Below are positions 7,858-15,798 of a stretch of 29,516 bases of DNA, piece after piece. A program made the position numbers and the translations under genes. The stretch's first letter is position 1. Every line of letters begins with the position of its first letter. The DNA comes from an uncultured Collinsella sp. (GTDB taxonomy: Bacteria; Actinomycetota; Coriobacteriia; Coriobacteriales; Coriobacteriaceae). The stretch spans positions 1 to 29,516 of the forward strand of contig CATZEP010000009.1 in assembly GCA_958418185.1 (NCBI GenBank), in the 5' to 3' direction. The notes beneath the pieces were generated by a model. That model was not told the DNA's origin. It made no database searches and saw only the letters and a program-made list of their open reading frames with translations.

Positions 7858-8988
7858 CTAGGCGCGGTGCCAGTCGGTCAGGCAGGCATCGAGGGAAGCG
7901 ATGAGCGCATCCTTGTCCATGTGACGGCCGATGATGCACAGGCTCGTCATGCGGTCGCCCGTCTCGTCGTCCCAAATCTGCATGATCTCGGGGTTCTCGT
8001 CGATGATCTTCTGCTTCTCGCCCTCGGGCGCCGAGTCAACGAACAGGCCGTTCTCCATCAGGCGCATCTGGTGGCCGGCCTGCTCAAACATGTAGCACAT
8101 GTCCGGATCGCCGGTCTGCCACAGCGGACCCTTGACGCGGATGACCTCGTCGGGCCACTCCTGCTCAACAAAATTGGTGAACTTCTGCAGGTCAAACGGC
8201 TTGCGGCGCGAGTACACAAAGGTCTCGATGTCGTACTCGAGCACCTCGGGGTCGTCGTGCTCCTCGGGATGCTCCATGGCCTCGATCCAGGCGGCGGAGT
8301 TGTAGGCGCGCATAAAGTCGAAGCGGTCGGTGTCGAGCAGCTCCTCCATGGGAACCTCGCCGTTTTGGGCCTCGACAATCACAGCGTCCTTCTGCAGGCT
8401 GCGCACGATGGCCTTGAGCTCGGCGATCTGCTCAGGGCTCACGGTATCGGTCTTGTTGAGGATCAGCGTGGAGCAAAACTCGATCTGCTGGATGAGCAGG
8501 CTTTCGATGTCGTCCTCGTCGATATCCTCGGCCAGCAGGTCGCGACCGCCGTTGAACTCGTCGTACATGCGGGCGCAGTCGACCACGGCCACGATGTTGT
8601 CGAGCGCAAGTTTGGGCTCGCCGCCCACTTTGGCCTCGTCGCAGAAGCTCGAGATGGTGTAGGCGATGGGGATAGGCTCGCAAATGCCCGATGCCTCGAT
8701 GATGATGTAATCGAACTTGCCCGAATCGGCGATGCCCTGCAGCTGGTTGGCCAGGTCATCCGAAAGCGTGCAGCAGATGCAGCCGTTGGTGAGCGGGATG
8801 AGGTCGTCGGTCTCGGAAAGGCCGCCGTCGGCGATAAGGCTGGCATCGACGTTGATCTCGCCGATATCGTTGACGATCACGGCGGCGCGGATGCCGCCGT
8901 CGTTAGCGAGGATGTGGTTGAGCAGCGTGGTCTTGCCGGCACCGAGGTATCCGGTAAGCATGATGATCTTCACGGGTTTGTTGGGCAT
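7858..8988 (-). CDS. CobW/G3E-family GTPase, putative metallochaperone
   Basis: A 376-residue G3E P-loop GTPase. Walker A GYLGAGKT is at 13-20, the metal-binding CICC motif at 70-73 follows TNG, and NKTD is the guanine-specificity motif. A CobW C-terminal domain ends the protein. Members insert or deliver metals such as zinc or cobalt to client enzymes; the CxCC cysteines bind the metal. Start ATG 8988 is chosen because AAAGGAGG lies 5 nt upstream; an ATG seven codons earlier (9009) contains that ribosome site in its own frame. The acidic linker EHPEEHDDPE could add metal binding. Substrate metal is unknown: no zinc-uptake regulator box or B12 gene is visible nearby. Confidence 0.8.
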   Translation of the reverse strand: MPNKPVKIIMLTGYLGAGKTTLLNHILANDGGIRAAVIVNDIGEINVDASLIADGGLSETDDLIPLTNGCICCTLSDDLANQLQGIADSGKFDYIIIEASGICEPIPIAYTISSFCDEAKVGGEPKLALDNIVAVVDCARMYDEFNGGRDLLAEDIDEDDIESLLIQQIEFCSTLILNKTDTVSPEQIAELKAIVRSLQKDAVIVEAQNGEVPMEELLDTDRFDFMRAYNSAAWIEAMEHPEEHDDPEVLEYDIETFVYSRRKPFDLQKFTNFVEQEWPDEVIRVKGPLWQTGDPDMCYMFEQAGHQMRLMENGLFVDSAPEGEKQKIIDENPEIMQIWDDETGDRMTSLCIIGRHMDKDALIASLDACLTDWHRA

Positions 8989-9043
8989 GTGCCCTCCTTT
9001 GTTAGACATGGCTTACAGTTGAATCTTATGCCAAACGCCTGCT

Positions 9044-9073
9044 CTTATACCCACGCGCCGGCAAATAACACAA
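9044..9073 (-). promoter_or_regulatory. Candidate promoter of the CobW-family gene
   Basis: On the minus strand TTGTGT (9073-9068) and TATAAG (9049-9044) are 18 bp apart, about 55 bp upstream of ATG 8988. The match is moderate. No zinc-repressor-like dyad was seen. Confidence 0.3.
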
Positions 9074-9074
9074 G

Positions 9075-9416
9075 CTACTCCCAGGCTCCCCATACATCGG
9101 GGCAATAACCGACGGTGGCCTTTTTGCCGTTGCGCACGATGGGCTCGGCCAAGACCTGCTGGTTCTCGAGCAGCTTGTCGAAGCGCTGACTGGGGGTGAG
9201 GTGCTGGATGAGCGCGAGCGTCTCCTCGTCCTTGGCCTTGGGGTTGAGCAGCTTGTCGATGCCGCCGACCGCCTGCATCACGCTCGTGAGCTCGCCCTTG
9301 CTCATCTCCTTTTCCTTAAGGTCAATAAACTGCACCTTAATGCGGCGCTCCTTAAAATAGCGCTGGGCCTTCTTGGTATCGAAAGACTTTTTGGTGCCAA
9401 AAATTTGCACGTTCAC
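9075..9416 (-). CDS. ArsC/Spx-family thioredoxin-fold protein without the usual active-site cysteine
   Basis: A 113-residue protein with the ArsC/YffB/Spx fold: MNVQIFGTKKSFDTKKAQRYFKE resembles the YffB start YGIKNCDTIKKA, and LLENQQVLAEPIV matches the later conserved region. The position of the catalytic cysteine is serine (S11), and the family's RP motif reads EP. The only cysteine is near the C-terminus (GYCPD). Arsenate reduction by the normal mechanism is therefore unlikely. Start is GTG 9416 with GGGAG 7 nt upstream. It lies between the CobW-type GTPase and the flavoprotein on the same strand, with 15 bp to the latter, so it is probably co-transcribed with it. Function unknown. Confidence 0.7.
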   Translation of the reverse strand: MNVQIFGTKKSFDTKKAQRYFKERRIKVQFIDLKEKEMSKGELTSVMQAVGGIDKLLNPKAKDEETLALIQHLTPSQRFDKLLENQQVLAEPIVRNGKKATVGYCPDVWGAWE

Positions 9417-9431
9417 TTATCGGCTCCCGTT

Positions 9432-10055
9432 CTAACGAATGAAGTTGGTGCGGGCGCGATCGCCTTCGGGGGCTTTGATGCCGGTGGCCTGTCCTGCCTC
9501 GATGCAGCGAAGGAGCCAGGCCATGTTTTTGCCGATGTTTCGCATGGTGGCCAGACCCTCGGCGTCCTGGGCGGCCTCGCCCGGCATGGCACCAAAGACG
9601 TTGTTCCAGTACGTGGAGGCCACCACGGGCATCTGGTTGATAGTGAAGTACTTGTTGAGTACATCGAAGGTGGTCGACGTGCCGCCGCGGCGGGCGACGG
9701 CGACCGCGGCACCTGGCTTGTGCGCAAAGGCCTTGCTGCCTGCATAGAATGCGCGGTCGAGAGCCGAGAGGATGCGTCCGCTGGGATGCGCATAGTAGAC
9801 GGGGGAGCCAAAGACAAAGCCATCTGCCTGCTCGGCGGCAGCGATCAGCTCGTTCACCAAGTCGTCGTCAAAGGTACAGCGACCGCCGAGCTTGCCGCAC
9901 TGGCCGCAACCGATGCAGTCGCGAATGGGCTTGGCGCCCAGCTGGAACACCTCGGTATCGATGCCCTCGGCGTTGAGTTGCTCGGCGACCTCAGCGAGTG
10001 CGCGGGCGGTATTGCCGTTTGCGTTGGGACTGCCATTGACCAAAAGAACCTTCAT
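9432..10055 (-). CDS. Iron-sulfur flavoprotein / NADPH-dependent FMN reductase family
   Basis: A 207-residue flavodoxin-fold protein. The N-terminal KVLLVNGSPNANGNTARAL binds FMN phosphate. The compact cysteine motif CIGCGQCGKLGGRC fits the CX2CX2CX4-7C cluster ligand pattern of Isf-type iron-sulfur flavoproteins, and GFVFGSPVYYAHPSG is the usual flavin-binding loop. These small cytosolic proteins shuttle electrons or reduce quinones and nitro-compounds in anaerobes. Start ATG 10055 is preferred over the adjacent GTG 10058 because AGGGAG lies 6 nt upstream. It is probably the first gene of a unit continuing into the ArsC-like gene. Physiological substrate is not predictable here. Confidence 0.8.
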   Translation of the reverse strand: MKVLLVNGSPNANGNTARALAEVAEQLNAEGIDTEVFQLGAKPIRDCIGCGQCGKLGGRCTFDDDLVNELIAAAEQADGFVFGSPVYYAHPSGRILSALDRAFYAGSKAFAHKPGAAVAVARRGGTSTTFDVLNKYFTINQMPVVASTYWNNVFGAMPGEAAQDAEGLATMRNIGKNMAWLLRCIEAGQATGIKAPEGDRARTNFIR

Positions 10056-10129
10056 CACAAACTCCCTCTGCTGTTGGTGACTTCTGCAGAGGATTATCGC
10101 ACGATGGGGGAGGCGGTGCGGGCGCGGTG

Positions 10130-11659
10130 CTAATCCAGTTTGGTACCTGGCACCTGCACGGCTTTACCGAGCAACGCTTTGAGCTCGTTCAAAATGGAAA
10201 CGGGCTGTCGATCGACAGCGTCCAGATGAAGCGTCGCCACACGAATGGGCGGCTGATATTCAAGCGAGCCGATGAGCACGGGAGAACCCAGGAACCGCTC
10301 GATTTCGTCTGCGATCGCGTCGGTCTCTTCGGGATCAAAGTCGTCGAAAAGCGCCACGAATGTCGGCCCCGTCGAGCGGAACAGGCGACCCTTGCCGCGC
10401 GAGCATTCCATAAGGCAAGCGGCGCTTTCGGCGAGCACGCGGTCGCCTGCATCAAATCCAAAGCGGGCATTGACCTCGGCGATATCGTCAACCTTAATGG
10501 CAATAAAGCCTGCCTCGCGCGCCACGCGGCGCATTTCGCCAATGGCGTTGACCAGGGCGTGAATATCGCCCAGGCCCGTCACCGAGTCGGTCGTATCCGC
10601 TAGGCTTCGGTTGATGATGATGCCCACATACATGCTGGGCTCGGTATCGGTGCCGTCCAAGCGGTAACCCGTGCAGTCGCAAAGCGCGTATGCTCCGGTG
10701 GCATCCATTACGCGATACTGCATGTAGTGGAAGTGCCACGTGCCGTTTATCACCATGTCGAGCTCGGCGCGTACGTTGTCGCGGTCCTCGGGATGAACGC
10801 GGGCGAGCCACATGTCGACCGAGTTAAAAGGGTGCTGGGAGGGCAGGTCAAAATCGCGCACGGCGTTAACCGACCATTGCGATTCGCCCGTATCGAGGTT
10901 GAGGATGAACGGATAGCGCGTCTCGGAGCTCATGGAGATTGCTTGGAACACCCGGTCGTTGCAGGGAAGCTGATCGACGATTGGGCGTTGTGGTGCGTCA
11001 TTGTCTTTCGGTTGCTGTACACGATGCATAAGCTTATAGCGATACATCTTGCGATCGGCATCCATCGTCATCTGGCGACGCGTGTCGCCGGCAAGTGGAT
11101 CGACGCGCGAGCAGCCAAAGCTAAAGCTGGCGATCATGGGCGCCTTGCCACCTGAGCTCGCCTCGATCAGCCCGGCACGTACCTGCTCCAAGCGCTGCTC
11201 GAGTTCAGTCTCGTTTGCGGAGAGCGAGATAAGCACAAACTCGTCTCCACCGATACGGAACAGCATCTCATTGTGCTCCATGGTTTCGGAGAGCGTGCGG
11301 CAGATGCTCAGAATATAGCGATTGCCTTCGGCGTGGCCAAACCTATCATTGCAATGCTTGAGATGGTCGATGTCAATATAGGCGCAGGTGAAGGGATCGC
11401 CTTTGCGCCAGAGCTGCTCGACGTGACGGTCGAGTCCGCTGCGGTTGCCCAAGTTGGTGAGCGGGTCGATATAGGCGTTGCGCTCAAGCAGCTGGCGCTC
11501 TTGTTGCAGGATGGCATGCGTCTTTTGCAGTTGCTCACCAACGGCGCGTAGATCTGCAGGCAGCGCGGCAACATCGAGTTCGGCGGTCGAGACGCCATTC
11601 GCAAGTCGCTGAAGATAGGCAATAATCGATTGCTCGCCCATGCGGTACGACTCGTTCAT
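10130..11659 (-). CDS. Diguanylate cyclase: GGDEF-PAS-degenerate GGDEF
   Basis: A 509-residue signalling protein. A helical N-terminus (about 1-60) leads into an intact GGDEF domain (DPLTNLGNR at 65-73, RIGGDEF to 141), expected to make cyclic di-GMP. The RxxD inhibitory site is absent. A PAS_3-like domain follows (about 225-340, with RVHPEDRDNVRAEL), then a second GGDEF-like fold beginning VTGLGDIHALVNAI whose signature loop reads STGPTF, so it is probably catalytically dead. There are no membrane segments, so it is cytosolic. Start ATG 11659 has AGGAGG 9 nt upstream. The same three-domain order makes up the N-terminal half of the EAL protein directly upstream on the same strand, so the pair arose by duplication. 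What the PAS domain senses is unknown. Confidence 0.8.
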   Translation of the reverse strand: MNESYRMGEQSIIAYLQRLANGVSTAELDVAALPADLRAVGEQLQKTHAILQQERQLLERNAYIDPLTNLGNRSGLDRHVEQLWRKGDPFTCAYIDIDHLKHCNDRFGHAEGNRYILSICRTLSETMEHNEMLFRIGGDEFVLISLSANETELEQRLEQVRAGLIEASSGGKAPMIASFSFGCSRVDPLAGDTRRQMTMDADRKMYRYKLMHRVQQPKDNDAPQRPIVDQLPCNDRVFQAISMSSETRYPFILNLDTGESQWSVNAVRDFDLPSQHPFNSVDMWLARVHPEDRDNVRAELDMVINGTWHFHYMQYRVMDATGAYALCDCTGYRLDGTDTEPSMYVGIIINRSLADTTDSVTGLGDIHALVNAIGEMRRVAREAGFIAIKVDDIAEVNARFGFDAGDRVLAESAACLMECSRGKGRLFRSTGPTFVALFDDFDPEETDAIADEIERFLGSPVLIGSLEYQPPIRVATLHLDAVDRQPVSILNELKALLGKAVQVPGTKLD

Positions 11660-11697
11660 GATGGATAACCTCCTTGGGCGGAAAAACGGTTTGTATC

Positions 11698-11728
11698 ATA
11701 TCCCCAATTCGGTTTGGATTGGGGATAT
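11698..11728. repeat. 11-bp inverted repeat between the two c-di-GMP genes
   Basis: ATATCCCCAAT (11698-11708) and ATTGGGGATAT (11718-11728) pair perfectly around a 9-nt loop. It lies 38 bp upstream of the GGDEF gene start and 58 bp after the EAL gene stop. It could be an operator for the first or the terminator of the second; no T-run supports termination. Confidence 0.5.
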
Positions 11729-11740
11729 AAGTTAGCCAAT

Positions 11741-11755
11741 GGGGACAAATGCCCC
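11741..11755. repeat. Short GGGGACA...CCCC hairpin
   Basis: GGGG-ACAAATG-CCCC is a small stem next to the 11-bp inverted repeat. It resembles the centre of the other GGGACA palindromes but lacks their long outer arms. It may be a degenerate or founding member. Confidence 0.35.
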
Positions 11756-11786
11756 TTTCGACGGTGGCGTTTTGCGCGCGAGCGTA

Positions 11787-14504
11787 TCAGTTATTATTGC
11801 CGCCATCGAGCAATGCCTCAAAATCCTTCACCGGCATGGGGCGGTAGTAGAGGAAGCCCTGAGCGTAGCGGGCGCCCATTTGTCGTAGCATGTTCGCCTG
11901 CTCATTTGTCTCGACGCCTTCGATTACAATGGGCAGATGGAGCGACTGCGCCATCTCGAGCATCGATGACACGATCTGCGCGCTGCGGCCTTGATCGCGG
12001 TCGGTGGGCACAAAGGTGCGGTCGAGCTTGATGACGTCGACGTTGACGTTCTTGAGCATCGCGAGCGTGGACTGACCGGTGCCAAAATCGTCCATATAGG
12101 TCGAGAAGCCGCGGGTGTGCAAGTCGGCTGTCAGTTTGTCCACGGCTTCGGACTCTCCCGTATAAGCCGTCTCGGTGATCTCGATGCGCATGAGCTCGGG
12201 CGGCAGGTTGTATTGGGCGGCGAGCGATCCCATATGCTCGGCAACGTCGCAGGCAAGAATGTCCACGCGAGACACATTAAGCGAGACCGGAACCACGCGA
12301 AGATCGCGATCGAGACGCTCGCGAAGCCATATGGCGACACCCTGCCAAATGTACTTGTCGAGCGTCACCACAAAGCCGCTTTCCTCGAGTGCGGGGATAA
12401 ACGTTGCGGGCGAAATGAGAGAGCCGTCCTTGTCAATCCAGCGCGTAAGTGCCTCGGCGCCAATGATCTCGCCGGTTTCCATATCGACCTGGGGCTGCAG
12501 GTAGCACGTGATGCGGCCATTTGAGAGCGCGTACTGGAACTCGGTCAGCGTGCGGTGGAACGCAATCTCGTGTTCATATTCTTCGGGGCGGAAAATAGCA
12601 ATGCGCTCCTTGAAGTCGTTTTTGGCGCGTCGATTGGTAAACATGGCCTTTGCCTGCGCATCGATGGTGATCTCCTCATTGGAGTCGATGGGGTAAATGC
12701 CCATGGACGGCCAAAAACCTACGCCGTCATCATGCCTGGCTACTGCCTCGCGAACGCGGTTGTAGATTTGATGGACGGTGATGTGCTTAAAGGGGATGAG
12801 TACGCAAAAGTCATCTTGGCCCCAGTACCCTGCGACGCCCATATCGGCATTCTCGATGTCCTTGAGGACCGTGCCCACATCGGCGAGTACGCGGTCGCCC
12901 TCGGCCTGGCCGTGCCATTCATTAAACAGGCGCATGTGACCCATGTCGACGGTGGCGATGCACCAGGTGTCGTCGCGCCTTGCCTCGAGAAATGCGTTGG
13001 CGCGCCGCATAAACTCGCTGGGTCGATAGAGACCCGTGAGCGAGTCGATACGTTCGGCGATGGCGCTTTTGCGCTCCGCCTCGGGTATGGGGAGGCTGTC
13101 GTTGGGAACAAGCCCGCCGGCCGTGCGAAGGCGACGGTCGAGTTCGCCTAAAACGGCGGTCGCTTGATGGGCTAAGTGCTCGTAAAAGGCCGGGACGACA
13201 AGGCAGACGGGAGTAATGGTGTCGCCTGCGATTTGAACAGGAGCGAAAACGGCCTCTTTAAGGTGGCGGGTCAGTTGCTCGAATGCCTCGTGGTCCAAAT
13301 CGTTGCTGAGCACGACGAACTGGACGCTTCGTGAACGGAAGACCCGGCTTCTGCCGCGGGTGATCGACAGCATGCGGCCTGCGTATTCGGCAAGCATGCT
13401 GTCGACAGCCTCGGCCCCGTAGAGCTCGTTGAGATTCGCCGTGCCACGAATGCGCACCGCTATAAGCCCCGTCTCGCAGCGGTCGCGACGGCAGGCATCG
13501 ATAGCGTTGACCAGCATGCGCTGCGTTCCGAGGCCTGTGGCGGCGTCGACGGTTTCGGCAAGCGAGTGGTTGACGAGCTCGCCGACATAGAGCGAGGGGA
13601 CATTTCCGTCGCCGTCGATGCGAAACCCGCGAGCACGGCAGAGAACGTAGTCACCCGCGGCATTGCGCATGCGGTACTGCATGACGCGGCGGTGTTTGGA
13701 GCCGTTAAAGATCTGGTTGATGTCGTTGGCGTAGGCCTCGAGGTCATCGGGATGGACGCGCCTCTTCCAGAAATCGCGGCAGCTGTCTATGTGCTCCGAA
13801 GGAAGACCGAGATCGCGCAAGGCACCTTGCGACCAAAGGGTGCGGTCCTTGTCCAAGTTCTCGATAAAGAAATAACGGCCTTCGTTGAGCATCGAAAAGG
13901 CGTCGAAAATACGGTCGCTTATTTCGAAGTCGTCGGTGTGGACTTGCGCGATATTACGTCGATCAAGATGCATGGCATGACGTAGCTTGTAGTCGTACAT
14001 GCGATGGTCGGCATCGAGTGTCATGCGATTGGAGGCTTCGCCCAGGGCGGGGTCGGCGTGTGCCACTCCGTAGCTAAACGAGTGGGGCATCTCGCAATCG
14101 TTGTTTTTGAGCAGGATCGTTCGGCAGTGTTCCAGACGTTCGGCGAGGTCGTCCTCGGTCGCAATCGTAGATAGGATGGCAAACTCGTCGCCTCCCAGAC
14201 GAAATGCCGCCTCGTCTACCTTCATATACAGCTTGAGATAAAGGCTTACCTGCAAGATATAGCGGTTGCCCTCGTCGTGGCCAAAGACATCGTTGCAGTG
14301 CTTGAGATTGTCGATATCGATGAACGCCATGGTAACGGGGGCGTCCTGCTCCCAGAGCTCCTCGAGGGAACGGGCAAAGCCGCCGCGGTTGCCAAGTCCG
14401 GTAAGCTGGTCGGTAAAGGCGGTCCTAATCAGATCATCCTGACGCTCGAGAAGGTCGCGGACGGTCTTTTCGAGCGTTTCGGTGTAATTGCTGACAGTTT
14501 CCAT
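11787..14504 (-). CDS. Composite c-di-GMP enzyme: GGDEF-PAS-2x degenerate GGDEF-EAL
   Basis: A 905-residue cytosolic protein. Domain order is GGDEF (DQLTGLGNR at 32-40; LGGDEF ending 108), PAS (about 210-320), a GGDEF-like fold with no signature (about 325-450), a second degenerate GGDEF reading GQDDF (562-566), and EAL (about 650-895). The EAL domain keeps its metal and catalytic motifs: EALTRW (684-689), SLNVSR, EITET, DDFGTG (805-810), IKLDR and EGVET. It should hydrolyse cyclic di-GMP, while the first GGDEF is probably able to make it, so net activity is unclear. Start ATG 14504 lacks a strong ribosome site. The first 460 residues parallel the 509-residue cyclase downstream. Confidence 0.8.
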   Translation of the reverse strand: METVSNYTETLEKTVRDLLERQDDLIRTAFTDQLTGLGNRGGFARSLEELWEQDAPVTMAFIDIDNLKHCNDVFGHDEGNRYILQVSLYLKLYMKVDEAAFRLGGDEFAILSTIATEDDLAERLEHCRTILLKNNDCEMPHSFSYGVAHADPALGEASNRMTLDADHRMYDYKLRHAMHLDRRNIAQVHTDDFEISDRIFDAFSMLNEGRYFFIENLDKDRTLWSQGALRDLGLPSEHIDSCRDFWKRRVHPDDLEAYANDINQIFNGSKHRRVMQYRMRNAAGDYVLCRARGFRIDGDGNVPSLYVGELVNHSLAETVDAATGLGTQRMLVNAIDACRRDRCETGLIAVRIRGTANLNELYGAEAVDSMLAEYAGRMLSITRGRSRVFRSRSVQFVVLSNDLDHEAFEQLTRHLKEAVFAPVQIAGDTITPVCLVVPAFYEHLAHQATAVLGELDRRLRTAGGLVPNDSLPIPEAERKSAIAERIDSLTGLYRPSEFMRRANAFLEARRDDTWCIATVDMGHMRLFNEWHGQAEGDRVLADVGTVLKDIENADMGVAGYWGQDDFCVLIPFKHITVHQIYNRVREAVARHDDGVGFWPSMGIYPIDSNEEITIDAQAKAMFTNRRAKNDFKERIAIFRPEEYEHEIAFHRTLTEFQYALSNGRITCYLQPQVDMETGEIIGAEALTRWIDKDGSLISPATFIPALEESGFVVTLDKYIWQGVAIWLRERLDRDLRVVPVSLNVSRVDILACDVAEHMGSLAAQYNLPPELMRIEITETAYTGESEAVDKLTADLHTRGFSTYMDDFGTGQSTLAMLKNVNVDVIKLDRTFVPTDRDQGRSAQIVSSMLEMAQSLHLPIVIEGVETNEQANMLRQMGARYAQGFLYYRPMPVKDFEALLDGGNNN

Positions 14505-14828
14505 GTTCTAAGCGGCTTTCTGAGGTCGGGGCGGATTGCGTCGGGCGAGCTCGTTGTGTACACGCGTCGTTGCTCGGCGTTTTGCGTGTATCCAGGCCCC
14601 CGTCTTGCTGCGTTGTTGGGTTAATTTGCCGACGAATGTTCGCTGTTGATAGCTGCTGAGTAGCATAAACAGCAGTGCACAATTATAGATGGGTGCACAT
14701 GCTGCGGGCGGCTATTATTCGACAAGCGGTAGCGCGACGATGCGATGCTTGATAAAAATGCGACTGAGACGATATATGTTGACGGGTATACTTGTCCCGG
14801 TTTAAAACGCGGGAACGGAGATGGTCGC
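14505..14828. other. Divergent intergenic region between EAL protein and patatin genes
   Basis: This 324-bp gap has no convincing gene. For the minus-strand EAL gene, TATAAT reads at 14687-14682, framed by two GTGCAC copies (14675-14680, 14693-14698) that could be an operator. A weak CTGCTG/CAGCAG inverted repeat lies at 14653-14675. For the plus-strand patatin gene, TTGATA (14749-14754) with TATATG (14773-14778) at 18 bp, or TATACT at 14787-14792, are candidate promoter elements. None is strong. Confidence 0.35.
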
Positions 14829-15698
14829 ATGGCACAGTCAAATATGACGCGCACGGTGGGGCTGGCGCTCGAGGGAGGCGGCTACCGCGGTATGTATACG
14901 GCGGGCGTGCTCGACGTTTGGATGGAGCACGGTTTGACCTGCGACCATATGGTGGGTGTCTCGGCAGGAGCGGCGTTTGGCTACAACTTTAAATCACGAC
15001 AGATCGGCCGTGCCATTCGCTACAACAAGGCCTATTGCGCCGACAAGCGCTATGCGGGTGTAGCAAGCTGGCTGCGAACTGGCGATATGTTCAATGCCGA
15101 TTTTGCCTATCACGAGGTGCCCATCGAGCGCGATCCCATCGACTTGGAGACGTATCGCGCCTGCCCCATGCGATTTACGTGCGTGTGTACCGATATCGAG
15201 ACGGGCAAGGCCGTCTATCACGACCTGCCCTATGGCGACGAGCGTGATATCGAGTGGATCCGGGCGTCGTCGGCGATTCCCGTGGCGACGCGTCCCGTTG
15301 TTATTGACGGGCATAAGTATCTGGATGGCGGCGTGGCTGATTCTATTCCCAGTGCATGGCTGTTTGCGCAGGGATATGACCGAAACATCGTGGTACTCAC
15401 GCAGCCGGCGGGCTTTGTGAAGCAGCCCAACAGCGTGATGCCCATGCTGCGGCGCGTGTTCCGTCACTACCCGGAGTTTGTTGCAGCGCTTGAGCATCGG
15501 CATGAGGTCTACAATGCCACGCTCGATGACCTGGCACGTCGCGAGGCTGCCGGCGAGGTCTTTGTGGTGCGACCGAGCGAATCGGTGAAGGTGCCGTCGC
15601 TGTGCCGCGAGCCCGATGAGCTCGAGCGCATCTACCAGGTCGGTCGTCGTGATGCGGAGGCGACCTTGCCGGCGTTGGAAGCGTATCTGGCGGGGTAG
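14829..15698 (+). CDS. Patatin-like phospholipase / acyl hydrolase
   Basis: A 289-residue protein of the bacterial patatin family, which cleaves acyl esters of phospholipids with a Ser-Asp dyad. The oxyanion loop is EGGGYRG (15-21), the nucleophile elbow is GVSAG (43-47, Ser45), and the catalytic aspartate is in DGG (166-168). The body resembles the YjjU/RssA branch and no membrane segment or signal peptide is seen. Start ATG 14829 has GGAG 8 nt upstream; the frame opens 28 codons earlier without a ribosome site. It stands alone between divergent and convergent neighbours, so it is probably monocistronic. Substrate is unknown. Confidence 0.85.
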   Translation: MAQSNMTRTVGLALEGGGYRGMYTAGVLDVWMEHGLTCDHMVGVSAGAAFGYNFKSRQIGRAIRYNKAYCADKRYAGVASWLRTGDMFNADFAYHEVPIERDPIDLETYRACPMRFTCVCTDIETGKAVYHDLPYGDERDIEWIRASSAIPVATRPVVIDGHKYLDGGVADSIPSAWLFAQGYDRNIVVLTQPAGFVKQPNSVMPMLRRVFRHYPEFVAALEHRHEVYNATLDDLARREAAGEVFVVRPSESVKVPSLCREPDELERIYQVGRRDAEATLPALEAYLAG

Positions 15699-15708
15699 GG
15701 GCTGTGGC

Positions 15709-15754
15709 GGAAAGCGCATCCCAAAATGGACGTCCAAACTGGGATGCGCTTTCC
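15709..15754. repeat. Perfect 15-bp palindrome enclosing a GGACGTCC core
   Basis: GGAAAGCGCATCCCA (15709-15723) and TGGGATGCGCTTTCC (15740-15754) are exact arms. The 16-nt centre holds its own palindrome TGGACGTCCA (15727-15736). It begins 10 bp after the patatin stop, in front of the convergent thiE end. There is no T-run. The GGAC/GTCC centre links it to the palindrome in trmL. Confidence 0.65.
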
Positions 15755-15798
15755 ATTGCTGAAGATATGAGGCTGCGGATCAGCTGCTCGGCTTATGC

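Noticed and set aside
7633..9108. 491-codon open frame on the plus strand opposite the CobW-type gene
   Set aside because: It is a GC-rich antisense shadow: the minus strand has clear G3E motifs and a ribosome site, while the plus product has no recognisable domain and repetitive valine/leucine/aspartate content.
10130..10160. GGTACCTGGCACCTG stretch at the end of the cyclase gene as a palindrome of the GGGACAG family
   Set aside because: It has no matching arms and no GGGAC core; it is ordinary coding sequence for the protein's C-terminus.
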